Shown here: positions 13,501 through 24,339 of the stretch, piece after piece
Position numbering within the stretch: the first letter of the stretch is position 1
Layout: each line of letters begins with the position of its first letter
Assembly: GCA_025642065.1 (NCBI GenBank)
Contig: JAODUP010000271.1
Location: 701,001 to 765,000, forward strand
Origin: Paralvinella palmiformis
Taxonomy: Eukaryota; Annelida; Polychaeta; Terebellida; Alvinellidae
Direction of reading: 5' to 3'
Length of the DNA: 64,000 nt
The notes under the pieces: generated by a model
The model's database searches: none
What the model was told of the DNA's origin: nothing
What the model saw: only the letters and a program-made list of their open reading frames with translations
Translations under genes and position numbers: made by a program

Positions 13501-13737
13501 AGGTCCCAGCAGAAGGAGCCGATCATACAACATGACCAGACAAAACCATGGGAGAAGATTGGTATGGATCTATTCCAGCTAGGAAACAAGACATATTTAT
13601 TAGCAATCGATTACCCAGATCCTATTATGCCTGCAGTCACTCACATTGCTGGTCCAGAGACTGTAGAGCAGCCTGTAGCACGGAGACGTAGCTCCCGTCC
13701 ATTGAAAGTGCCACAGAGACTTATTGAACAATGTTGA
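10506..13737 (+). mobile_element. Ty3/Gypsy LTR retrotransposon, internal region, defective
   Basis: Gag starts at 10506 (MDQIKPLSHLQCTGNVGESW). A stop at 10947-10949 interrupts gag, which then continues to two CCHC zinc knuckles (CYSCGKVHQARNC, CHKCGKLNHFGTVC; about 11190-11290). A protease remnant has LDTDSQ where DTG/DSG is expected. A frameshift in the A-run near 11755 leads into RT (RKVPISLRNRLHKEL), and another near 12055 breaks it. The RT catalytic motif FIDDIIIWG is at 12325; RNase H follows (SSDASKDGIGAVLLQE, LETDHKPL). The integrase keeps its HHCC start and PWEKIGMDLFQ but then jumps straight to the pol C-terminal tail, so most of its catalytic core is deleted. Several breaks make it non-functional. 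Confidence 0.9.
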
Positions 13738-13978
13738 TAATGACAATGAAAATCACATGTTGATTAGTTTATTTACTATGTATTATATTGATTGATTACA
13801 TTGTATGATATCCAATTATCTGACATTATATATATTAGATGTATATGAATGTTGTGAATTAGATGTAAGAATAGATTATCATAGTTTATGTGCTGAGATT
13901 TTCCCTTTGTTCTCACAACAGGAATCAAATTGTAACTAGAGTCACACAGAGCCTTAACGATACATAATTACATATTGT
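13738..13978. other. AT-rich spacer after the Gypsy element
   Basis: Follows the pol stop. A polypurine tract and 3' LTR were looked for here and not seen, suggesting the 3' end is lost or too diverged to recognise. Confidence 0.4.
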
Positions 13979-14560
13979 CTATAGATAATTTATGATCTGA
14001 AGTATTACATGATATCTCATTGCAACTAAGCATAGCATAAGGAAGGTAGTTATAATCAGACATTCAAATACCTTGATCACCAATAACGTACACATATGGA
14101 GTAGGATATGTTTCAAAAATATAATTAACTCTACACAAATACTGCATGAAGTTATCTGCATTATCAGCACAGTCAATAGAAATATTAACAAATAGCAATT
14201 TAATGTCATCGTCATTATTTTTAATAACAATCTCAATACCCAGAAGTCTTGCATCATCAAGATCCACACTATTGCAGTTATCACCTAGAGATTTTGTTTA
14301 TAATATACTTAGTTCATCATGTGGACGACCTGCCAGGAGATGTTTCCTGGAATCCATTAAAGAAATAACTTTAGCATAACATTCGTCACTAATAATGGTT
14401 AAAAATTGTGTATCAAAATCCGTTAACAAGGTTTCCCACAAGAAAATAATATCACTCGCTGCACATAACGTTTAGATTTCTGATACTGATGCCTTGACAC
14501 GTTTACAGTTAAAAGAACTTATTTTCAGTGTGTTATGATTGAATTAAAATAATACAGCTA
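13979..14560 (-). mobile_element. LINE apurinic-type endonuclease fragment
   Basis: On the minus strand from about 14545: SSFNCKRVKASVSEI, a stop, SDIIFLWETLL, then DSRKHLLAGRPHDELSILYK, DDARLLGIEIVIKN and YPTPYVYVIGDQ. This follows the order of an APE-type endonuclease: catalytic N in the first strand, E of the ET motif, and the GDFN motif, here decayed to GDQ. It has an in-frame stop near 14475 and a frameshift near 14290. It is a dead N-terminal piece of a non-LTR element. Confidence 0.75.
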
Positions 14561-14603
14561 GATGGTTACCGGCCAATGTAGGCCAATCTACTGGCATGTG
14601 ATA

Positions 14604-17385
14604 TTATCGCCTTGCTCTTATATTGAATGTGTGAGCAAAACCGCGAATATACCGCTTAAAGTAGGTTGCTAAACCCATGAATTGTCGAACAGCTTTCTCA
14701 GTAGTTGGTCGTGGGAAATTTTCAACAGACCGGATCTTTGATTGATCGGTTTGGATTCCTTCAGCTGATACCGTATGTCCTAAAAACGTAACACTTTCCT
14801 TAAGGAATTGACATTTTTCTGGTTTCAACTTGAGTCCAAATTGCCGTAATCTCATAAATATCGTATCCAACTGTGTAATCATTTATGTGATTGTTTTGCT
14901 GTACAGGAGCATATCATCTAGATATACAATGAGTCCTTTGCCGTATAGATCACTAAAACACTTGCCCATCAATCTTGAGAAGGTGCTGGGCTATTACATA
15001 ATCCAAAATGGAAGACGATTAAATTGATAAAGTGATCCAAGTGCACGAAATGCAGTTTTCTCCTGGTCAGCTTCACGAACTTTCACTTGTAGATAGCCTT
15101 GGGAACTGAAATATTTTGCACCTTTCAACGATTCCATGCATTCATCGATATTCGGCAATGGAAATACTTCTTTCACAGTGAGCTCGTTGAGCTGTCTATA
15201 GTCAATGCAGGCCCTAATTTCCCCGGATTTCTTGCGTATTAGCACCATTTGCGACGCATAAGGACTTTCACTTTCTGTAATGATTCGGCCATCAATCCAA
15301 TTCTGCAACAATTTGCGAACTTCTGATATAACTTGTGGTGGTATTCGTCTGTCTGTTTTTTTCACGGGTATGTCCGATGTAGTGTGTATTCGATGTTCAG
15401 CTGCATATGTAAATCCTATGTCGTTTTTGTCCTTTGAGAATACATCAATATATTCATGAAATAAAGTTCTGAGTTATTCATCATCGGATTTAGTCAGCTT
15501 GATGTCACCAATGTTCACATGATATGGCAAATTCTGCCAACTGTGATGACTGAGCACAACATCTAGTTTCTGTATATAAATAACAAAACGTCATTCTTCA
15601 GCCATTGATATATCAATATTTGGCTTTATTACATCACAAGTACATATCTCTGCTATATTGCTTGATTTTTCCCAAGTCACAGCAGTATCAGACAAATTCA
15701 TTAGTCTACAATAGACCATGCCCTTTTTTACCTTCCTCAGTGTGGGAGAAATCAGCAAAACTTCTGGAAGGGGTGTAAATGATGGTTCCATTAATACAGT
15801 GTAGTTATCCATTAAATGACGTGTTGTTCCGCATATAGATATTTCACTGTTTGCAGGAATAATCAAACTGTTCTTGGTTTTCACCATGCCTATTACGTTA
15901 GATTCGTTATTTGTATCTTTCATATATATTTATTCTGATAAAACCAAGTGCTCCTCATACTTATGTACAACACTGCTCAACTCATGTGCTAGTAAATACT
16001 TATTCTGTAGTTGAGAGGCATAGTGAATTAACTGACATCCTATTACGCCTGGAACTGCTTCTTTGCGTTTCTGCACTGCAATACTGACAGGGTCTTGCAC
16101 GACAATGACATAAATTGGTAATAGTCGTCACTTGAGATCCAGAATCGATTAAACATAGGACTGGAACATCTTAAAACATTGCATCGATTTCTGGACACTC
16201 TCCAATTAACTTCTTGCGCTCAGAATACATAATATTTTCTTCAGTAAGATTGACATGTTTAGAGTCCTTTACAGATCCACCCGACTTGGACTCCTCTATG
16301 TCGAGTGGCTGTAGTTTGTTAAATATGAGTAATTTTTATGACGGTCACGTCTCTTTTTGACACAAAAACGTTCAATGTGATTTGGTTCTTTGCAATAATT
16401 GCAAATAATTGTATCCTGGTTTTGTTGAACTTGTTGTTGACGGTCCTAACCTGGATTGTTAACTTTATGCTCATTTCTGTGTCCTCCTGGATTGTCATTT
16501 TGTTCGGTACTGCTAATCCTGTGGTAGTTGTTTTGGACTTCACCTCTGTTCCTAACATGGATGTTCCCTCTATGATCTCCTTAATGATTTCCCCTGTAGT
16601 TTTCACGGTACCTTCCTTGGTGGGAATCCCGATAATATCTTTGATCGTGGTACGACTGATATGAGTGAGACTGCTTATTCAATCTTTCGTTAATGCTTTG
16701 TAGCTGTTTCTGTTGCATCTGCATGAAGTTATCAAGCTTTGCAGATTCTGCTACACTTTTAGTACTTCATGTGTCACGTATTCTTTTTAGATTGTGAATG
16801 CGTCTATGATCAGCTTCATTACGAATTTGATCAAACTCCATATTAGGTCTCTCCTTATTCAGACGTTTCAATTCGCGTCTGAGCGAGACATCAAGAATGC
16901 CTTCTGCAAATTATTCTCTCAGCATTACATCTGCTTCCCTAAGTAGTGATGGGTTAGGCTTCTACATCTTCTGGGTCATCTGGATCAAAGACTGGGAGTA
17001 ATCATCAAGAGACTCGCCAATTCTATGTTGTCTTGAGAAATGTTTTGCTGTATTTGTGTCCACGTATCTTTCTCACCATACACCTTCTTCGAAATATCTA
17101 AAACTTCAGATGAGGTTGCTTTGGACCTGTCAATCCGAAAACGAACTTCAGTATAAGGTGCCTGATCCAGGAAGTTCATAATCATATCAACTTTTTCGGA
17201 CTCTTTCTTTAATAGGCTGATGTATGATCAACATCATTGACTTCTCTGAATTTCCGTAAAGATTTTTCAGGCTTTGTCTGGTAAATCACTGTAGTGGAAT
17301 ACGATTTTGCTTCCTCTTCTTGTTTGGTGATCTTGAGTTCTGCAGCTTTGAGTTGTTGAATAGTTTTGTTGAGTTGCTCTTCCAT
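14604..17385 (-). mobile_element. Second Ty3/Gypsy element, truncated, minus strand
   Basis: Reads from ATG at 17385 (MEEQLNKTIQQLKAAELK) through a gag with several stops, a zinc knuckle near 16410-16370 (ICNYCKEPNHIERFC), a protease motif LIDSGSQVT near 16145, and RT from about 15365 (RRIPPQVISEVRKLLQNWID, RACIDYRQLNELTVKEVFPL). RT motif A is damaged: FSSQGYLQV stands where the first catalytic aspartate should be. Motif C, YLDDMLLYSK, is intact near 14905. The thumb region (GLKLKPEKCQFLKESVTFLG) follows, then the element stops; RNase H, integrase and LTRs are missing. It differs in sequence from the Gypsy at 10506 and points the other way. Confidence 0.87.
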
Positions 17386-17640
17386 GGTTATGAATTAATA
17401 TTGCTGTCCTTTAATCCTCACAATGATAAACATGTACAATATTTTTTACGGTGCACACTTGTACAATACACAAATGGAATACGTATTTAGTGCAACAAGA
17501 AATCGTGCAATATTCAGATACAGAACTGATAGTTTAAAAATATTTTAGTACTATGTAATGTAGCTTAGAAATTATGGTATTATGTAGTATAATACATTCA
17601 CAATAAACATGCAATATTCTGATCCATGTATGGAATAGTT

Positions 17641-17714
17641 AAATCACAATTATACTTCATTTTATGCTAAGTTACTTAGCATAAAATGAAGTACAATTGT
17701 GATTTGTCTGTTAA
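17641..17714. repeat. Hairpin palindrome at the edge of the inverted duplication (arm A)
   Basis: Left arm 17641-17670, spacer GTTAC, right arm 17676-17714. The two arms are nearly perfect reverse complements (ATTTTATGCTAA / TTAGCATAAAAT at the centre). The copy at 51091-51173 has longer arms (39 bp) and ends in TTAA-like tetranucleotides, so it could also be a tiny fold-back MITE. Here the outer 9 bases of the left arm are missing. Confidence 0.9.
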
Positions 17715-18685
17715 ATAATAATGCTATCAGACACACATTACACAATACTCAATGTGTGGTTATTCAAGAATGAAAAATTCGCAGTACTACAACTAGTTAT
17801 TATGTCGCCGAATGATATATTGGATTTAAAGATGGAGGATCCCTACTAGAGATGGCGGTAGGGTTCTGATCCCCCGAGAGGTGAGGGGGTCCTGTAGATC
17901 CGCCACTGTAATCTACACAATCAAGCCACGGATAGTGATACTGTAGCATCCACCAATACCACCCAGAAGAGGCCCAGATTACCTCCAAAAGATACCTCCA
18001 AATTATTTATGTTATTACTGAATTTGAAAAGCTGTAAGAGAGATCAAGATACAATATTATTTTATATTCAAGTTTGTAATATACAAATATACTAATTCTG
18101 ATATAATTATAGCCCACAACTGATTCTAAGCAAAATAGATTAAAAAGGAAAATTATAAAAAAATAAAATCACAAAATATAGTGGATAAAGGTTTATGACA
18201 GTTTATGACGCTATATGACGTCATAAAGGTATTACCCCTCCCCCCTCCATCAAATCAACATAAAGACCCACAGTTACTACATGAGCTGACCATCAAAATT
18301 AGTTGGAGCTAAATCACGGGTGGAATTCCTGTAACTTTCTTCATTATGACAATGGGCCAAATATTGAAGAATGTATCAGCATCATTGTTACAGACGACCA
18401 GCTACAAAATCAGATTTCATACAAAGCTTGAAAAGCATTTAATTTTGAAACAAAAACTTACAACTCAAACTTTATAGTTCTATAAATAATGATAGCAGTT
18501 AACAAACAATGTATCTCTAGACAAATACAAACCGGATCTCAGCCTGAAGCATCCTATCCCACAAAGGGCTATCAAAGATTCAGCTTAACTAAAATAATTG
18601 TAAATAGGTACTCAGTATACAAGTTTTGTAGCTAGTTTAATACGTGTGAGGTGGCATGACCAGAAGGTTGATAAAGAGAATTTGT

Positions 18686-19076
18686 CAATGGGTAAATGGT
18701 GAGCTCCGGTGGCCTAGTGGTAAAGCACCCGGCACTTGGTGCAAAGGGTCACAGTTTCGATCCCAGCAAGAGGTCGAAACTTTTGCAGGGATTAATATCT
18801 TGGCTCACAACATCGTGGGTGGTTGACAACGTAAAAGGGCGCCGCCGTCTCCACTGAATTATTAAAAATAAAGGGGGACGTTAAGACCACCTGAGGGTGT
18901 AAAACACTCTGACAATGACCACCCTCAGGTATTTAGGCTCCATCTTTCCGTACTACTCCCCTGTGAGTGATGGGTAAAGAGGTTAATCAACTACTCCAAC
19001 ATAGAGGCTGTGCTGAATAAGCGACAGCCTGGAGATTCTCCCCGAAAAACAAAGAAAAAACAAACAATGGGTAAAT
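18686..19076 (+). mobile_element. tRNA-derived SINE with 12-bp target-site duplication
   Basis: The body 18698-19064 starts GAGCTCCGGTGGCCTAGTGG (tRNA-like box A) and has the box B GTTTCGATCCC near 18750. It is flanked by perfect 12-bp direct repeats CAATGGGTAAAT at 18686-18697 and 19065-19076. A decayed copy in the opposite orientation sits at the matching place in arm B (45426-45790), and a 3' part is at 24180-24335. The insertion therefore predates the duplication. Confidence 0.88.
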
Positions 19077-19314
19077 AAGTTCTATTGTTATATTTTGCCT
19101 TACGTATGAAACCATATATCTGGCATGATATAACTTGGTAAATATTCAAATAGCTTGTGTAATCGTAAAAGTAATCGCTGACTACGATTACAGTGCATGT
19201 GGGAATAGCGATTAAGATTACTTGAGATCTTGTAATTGACTATAATTACCGATTGCGATTACACCATCCCTGATATGTGTGTACAAATGACCCAAATCAA
19301 TATGGTTAACGTAC

Positions 19315-19426
19315 CTCTCTGGCAGCTCTTTCACCTGATTGGATAGCACCTTCCATATAACCTGCCCAATAAGTGGCACACTCTGTACCAGCAAAATGTA
19401 CTCTGCCATGTGGATCACGTATAATA
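19315..19426 (-). pseudogene. MAO pseudogene, copy of exon 12
   Basis: Same 112-base length as the functional exon 12 (45097-45208), with the splice sites kept. The encoded stretch carries the same [16 protein letters not shown] motif, including the active-site-cage tyrosine region. No break is visible in this exon; the neighbours show that the copy is dead. Confidence 0.92.
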
Positions 19427-19906
19427 CTAAAAGATAAATACGTCTGTACTGTACAAAAACTATAATTAACAATATATTCTACGGAAGTAAAAAAAATCGA
19501 ATAAAGACTTGAGTGTGATCATGGAAAACAGATATATGTTGAATAACAATGTTATTAATAATTTCATTTAATGTTAATTTTATAACTATTTAGAGATTAA
19601 AACTTAAATGACAAAATTTCCCTCACAATGTTTTAAAACTGTAATTAGTTAGAAGATAAATTTATAATTATAATTGAACAAAACATAAATATAATGAATT
19701 AAAGATTATTTCATAGAAAGACTAAACTTAAATCATAAAAGAGACATTATTCTATTTTGATATTGATTTTTACAAGTAATAATAGTCAGGTTAAATCAGG
19801 CATCCCCCCCCCCCAAAGCTACCTCTATCAATGAATAGAAAATCAGATGGACATAAAGATGGTTTTACAGTTTTAATATAATATTTTATCAAACATTATC
19901 ACTCAC

Positions 19907-20006
19907 TGTCCAAAAGATGTTAGTACACCAGGTGGCATAACACTGACATAACAGCCTCCAGAATATTCCTCTTCAGCCCATTTTTTGTTTCAACATAATT
20001 CAATGG
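19907..20006 (-). pseudogene. MAO pseudogene, copy of exon 11
   Basis: Copy of the exon that carries the FAD-binding cysteine (SGGCYVSV). It is 100 bases long against 98 in the functional exon, because of two extra bases in the A-run after NYVE, which shift the frame. Acceptor and donor remain. Confidence 0.92.
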
Positions 20007-20076
20007 CTACAATAACAACGTATTAAGTTAATTATATCAACACTTAAAAGTTACCTGTCAAATATTCAAACTTGTT

Positions 20077-20078
<2 letters not shown>

Positions 20079-20108
<30 letters not shown>
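20079..20108. repeat. (TA)n microsatellite, paired with 44457-44491
   Basis: Occupies the matching position in the two arms of the inverted duplication, so the repeat is older than the duplication. Confidence 0.85.
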
Positions 20109-20111
<3 letters not shown>

Positions 20112-20249
20112 CATCATCACAAAACACTTACTTTATAAAGTCCCATTTGACAGTAACATATCATTATTAAATATAACGAGAAAACATATTAAGTGATTAT
20201 GATCTCTTCACTGTTTAACTAGCTAGCTATCCTCTTCGGGCTTTGTGGC

Positions 20250-20523
20250 CCATAAGGCTGCTGTGTTATTATGTTATCTCACACTGTCAATGTGTTTCTC
20301 TATGTAGACCATCACAATTGTTTTCGTTCTTTTTATACTCTTCTCCGTGTTGTTTCCTTGTCAGTTTTGTGAGACACTGGTCATTTCCATTCCTTCTCAT
20401 TATGTGCCCGATCCAGTTACATCTTCCTTTCTCTATATTCACACTTCTCTTTTTTATCTTTCCATAATCTATGCTTGTAATTAATCTTGGATATATAATT
20501 TTTTGAATTAAATATTGAAACAT
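20250..20523 (-). mobile_element. LINE C-terminal fragment (arm A copy)
   Basis: The minus frame encodes [20 protein letters not shown] and then [12 protein letters not shown], the well-known C-terminal signature of RTE/Jockey-like LINE polymerases. It matches the better-preserved element at 43530-44300 in inverted orientation and belongs to the duplication. Confidence 0.75.
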
Positions 20524-21479
20524 GAAAATAAATATTCTTCAACAAATATGTTATAACTTAATTTTATATTATCAGACAATGTACTAAGAATTTAAGAATT
20601 TTTGCTCTGTAAGTTTTACACCTCATACTCAACTAAAAATTAACCGAGAAAACACTGTATGTACTACAGATGCCCAGGTTATAAGCTCAAATAACAATGT
20701 TGCTGTTTATACAGGGTGTTTCAACATTCGTCAAAATATTTTAGTCTCAACTTGACTTGGAAGTTTTTCTTTGACCATTTGTCTCTCAATTAGCATGTCT
20801 GTTAGGGGAATGTAGTTAATGGACAATAAACAATATGAACAAACAGGCATGAACTGAAGGGAAAACCCCATAAACACAGTTAACACTTTGATTTGAATAA
20901 ATGTGGATAGAACAAAGCTGGCTTCAGCTGTATGTTATTGGTAATGCTTGTAGTGTGCTTGTTTTGTAAACATCATTTAATGGGGAGAGAAAAAAACATA
21001 CATTGCTACATGGCGTGAAAGTAATGTTTATATTGTTCTAAATATCTACTAGATGAAGACCCAATTGAACTGGAGAAGAGATAACTAGCTCCCCAAAACT
21101 GTTTTGTTTTGGCATCTATATAAAAGCCATGGACACAAAAAAAATTTATAATAAAATAATTTAATTCGTAATTTATTGATTGACTGATTCATGAATTATT
21201 AATAAAAATAAAGACAATTACATAGTAAGACATTACTATATTATACGAGACAGGGTACCTCATTTTAATCCTAATTAACCTATCAAATGGTATGTTAAAA
21301 ATTAGACTTATCCCAGTGTGTGTGTGTGTGCATGTGTGTGTTTAAGGTTAAAAACTAGCCTGCTGTGTCAAAATAGCATACATAGATATCTACCACTTAA
21401 TAAAATTTGAATTCTAGTTTCATGAAATTTAACTCTGAATATGAGGAAGTTAACTTCAGTCATTAAATAACATGAAATT

Positions 21480-21670
21480 TAAACTTTCTGAAAATTAAAA
21501 GAAGGAAAAAAAATTTAAAACTTGAGTTTCATTTTTAAATTTTAAAATTTTAAATTTAACTTTTGAATTTAAAGAAAAAAAAAAGGAAAAAAAAAATTAA
21601 CCCTTGAAAAAAAAAAAATTTCCCAAATTTAAAAAAAATTTTTTTAAAATGAAAAATTATACCCTTTTTT
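21480..21670. repeat. Abnormal low-complexity A/T stretch
   Basis: Runs of A and T only a few bases long alternate with almost no other content (GAAAATTAAAAGAAGGAAAA and similar to about 21665). It sits exactly where arm A jumps from sequence matching 35.3 kb to sequence matching 39.9 kb. It may be real decayed poly-A material or a poorly resolved assembly patch. Confidence 0.6.
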
Positions 21671-22272
21671 AAACAAAAGATAGAATTAAATGACAGTTAA
21701 CAGTAAGTAAGGAGATTTATTCTCAATAATCATTTTACTAAGTACAACAATGTTATCAGGGGGAATGTACACATTAATACTAATTCACCATAATAAACCA
21801 GAATAAGGTCTTCTACATATGGATATGAATAAGTGTGTGTCATGTTTAAAACATCTCCAAAAACCGATTTTATCCATTTCAAAAAAATTCATTGTAACTG
21901 GTTGAAAGTATATATCAATATACATGGGTGAAGCTTATAATAGTTATATCAAAGGAAATTTATCCTTTGGTACAATAAATAACGTTAATCCTTGACTAAT
22001 AGGACTCAAAGGATTGCATTTATAAAAATGCAATTGACACACTTTATATACAATATTGTTAAAAACAAAATCTAGCAGAATTAATAAATTTATAATGTAA
22101 ATGATAAGTGTAACTCTATTTGGAATCCTAAATCAGTTACTATAGAAGATTGTATGGAATTATGTTTTGTAAATGTGAAATTATAAAACAATCTAGCATT
22201 TATAAAACAACAAATACTAACATACTAAGGTGTAATCTTGAATTACAGAGTACAAGAAAATGGTAGAAAATC

Positions 22273-22273
<1 letters not shown>

Positions 22274-22311
<38 letters not shown>
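22274..22311. repeat. (AT)n microsatellite, paired with 34859-34893
   Basis: Both arms have this run next to the same flank, AGATTTTCTACC (inverted here). Confidence 0.85.
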
Positions 22312-22313
<2 letters not shown>

Positions 22314-22557
22314 TGGTCACCAAAATAGTTACAAAACAGTCTCCCAACATTTGAGCTATGCCTATGGCTGTTATCTGCTTATAAATTTACTTTTTCATGT
22401 CAATGGTAGATTATCAGCATTAATTTATATTTACGCAAATGAAACTGATATCCATCACAAAAATTGGTATAATATACAAAGATATTTCTTTGTTGTAATA
22501 GTCTGAACAGAGAAATACAACCCAAACATCTACTATATCTTTGCACAAAATGACAAA

Positions 22558-23552
22558 TACCGTAGCGTACCCGGCCATTAAGGCGAGACTTGGTGTCAAC
22601 ATTTTGACCCTTATTTTGGGGGATCGGCTTAATGGCCAGTGCCATTTCAGTATCAAGATATCCAGTCATCGGGAGAAAAAAATTCAGTGCGTTAGTCTAG
22701 ATTCTCACTCTAATGTAGATCTAGATCAGTAGGCAAACGGATGTCAATCGTCATTTTCATATTTTGATTTAAACTCATGTAGTCTAGTCATGGAGTGAAA
22801 TCAGAAGTGAAACAAGTTGATGATAATTATACATGGCTTTATAATGAAAATCAGTACTTAAATGTAAAATTATTAGGTTTTTTAAATTATGGATAAATGT
22901 TGTTGGACTCAGTAGCGCATTTCACGAAGGCAGCGTCAGTAACAAGACAACTCGTACCTAAGACATTCCGTACCCAAGAACGCCGTATCTCATTCGTTTG
23001 GCGGCATAGACATTACTCATAAGTACGTCCCCCACATACATATTTTGTCTGGACATATTTATAGATCCACTAATAACGGGATAATTACTGATTTTTAATT
23101 TATTTTCAATAGAGAGTTAGTTACTAACTGACCGCATATACCGGTAATTTACATTGTCTCGGTTATTGTCACATTAGTGACCAACACGTACCATCGAAGG
23201 CTCAGAGTCAGACACAGTAGTAATTGACAATATATCTAATTATTTCTAAGTCATTGACTTCATATGCGATTCATTGAATGTTTAATCACGCCGTTAATTT
23301 AAGTTTGAGGTCACGTATGCGCTAACAGTTGTGTAAACGATCGTTATAATTTGCCTTGATCTATTGACAGTATACAGAACACGTTGGTACGTATTATGAA
23401 AACAAAACTATTTCTTGCGTTCAAAATGTCACCTGGAAATACTGCAGGGAAGAGTTCGGGTTTTTAGGTCGACTTAATGGACGGTACTACCATAAATCGT
23501 GATATTTTAGACCAGAAAAAGGACTTCGGCTTAATGGCCGGGACCTACGGTA
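22558..23552. mobile_element. Non-autonomous DNA transposon with terminal inverted repeats
   Basis: Left end TACCGTAGCGTACCCGGCCA then TTAAGGCGA; right end in reverse complement TACCGTAGGTCCCGGCCATT then AAGCCGA, so about 27 bp match. Two partial internal copies of the motif (GGCTTAATGGCC near 22626 and CGACTTAATGGACGG near 23469) lie just inside each end, as expected for subterminal transposase sites. About 995 bp; no transposase frame is visible. It is absent from arm B and so inserted after the duplication. Confidence 0.75.
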
Positions 23553-23586
23553 TGTCAATAAAACTGAAGACAATAACATTTTGACT

Positions 23587-23645
23587 GCAATGATGTATGA
23601 CTGCAATAAAGTATGACTGCATAAAGTATGACTGCAATGATGTAT
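23587..23645. repeat. Short tandem repeat, unit about 16 bp
   Basis: Near-identical copies of a unit like GCAATAAAGTATGACT repeat about four times. Confidence 0.75.
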
Positions 23646-23925
23646 ATAATAAAAATAATGTTAAAACTATTTTTTTTTTTTTAACAATAATATACTAATT
23701 CATACAATTATACTTGTCTTAATATAGTCTGATGCTGGTAGTCAAGATAAAATGTTCTAACAAATAATCTAAAGTTAATTAAATGCTAAAAGTCACTAGG
23801 AAATATTAATATTTATGTAAATAATTAATACAATAATAATCTAATTAAAATGAAAATTGTAAATAAATAACTGGTATAACAAAACATAGACATTTACAAG
23901 GCTACCTGTCAAAGCATTGTCTAAC

Positions 23926-24063
23926 TTTAATATTCAATTTGGTTTTCTCTTTCTGGTTTACATAATTTGTCTCCACTCCAAGTTCCTTTGCCAGTTTGAA
24001 TACACAACGTTGTGTTGGTCCAACATAGGCCTCTCCAATATCTGTCTAGCCATAGTCTGGATC
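23926..24063 (-). pseudogene. MAO pseudogene, copy of exon 3
   Basis: 138 bases, the same length as functional exon 3 (34330-34467), with the GAYVGPTQ motif decayed to EAYVGPTQ. Codon TAT after DPDYG is changed to the stop TAG (24046-24048). Other differences are scattered missense changes. The upstream intron is homologous to about 24178. Confidence 0.93.
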
Positions 24064-24179
24064 CTGAGTCAATAGAGTTGTGGTATATTCAAACAAAATT
24101 TATGCCAATACACATTTGTAACTCTACTGTAGTCATAATAGCAAGTCAATATTATCTAGATACAGTTCATTATGTCCAA

Positions 24180-24335
24180 GAGTCACCACCCTCAGGGTAT
24201 TTCGGCTCCATCTTTCCGTACTGCTCCCCTGTAAGTGGTGGGGGAGGAGATGTCTCAACCACTCCAACATAGAGGCTGTGCTGAATAAGCGACAGCCTGG
24301 TGATTCTGCCCGAACAACAAAACAAACAACCCAGC
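24180..24335 (+). mobile_element. SINE 3' fragment
   Basis: Matches the 3' part of the SINE at 18698-19064 (CACCCTCAGGGTATTTCGGC through CTGAATAAGCGACAGCCTGG). It marks the outer edge of the duplication homology on this side. Confidence 0.75.
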
Positions 24336-24339
24336 ACAA

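Larger units (their letters stand above)
17641..24178 (-). repeat. Arm A of an inverted segmental duplication (degraded MAO locus copy)
   Basis: Read on the minus strand, this region matches blocks of the plus strand between 34213 and 51173 in the same order: 24178-23880 (MAO exon 3 and flanks), 22310-21700 (matches about 34850-35300), 20760-20600 (matches about 39890-40010), 20520-20250 (matches 44080-44330), 20110-19210 (matches 44450-45400, exons 11 and 12), the SINE 18698-19064, 18650-18580 (matches 47665-47750), and 18580-17641 (matches 49760-51173). Gaps remove exons 4-10 and 13. Confidence 0.9.

Noticed and set aside
13738..14000. 3' LTR for the Gypsy element
   Set aside because: No segment matches the start or end of the proposed 5' LTR.
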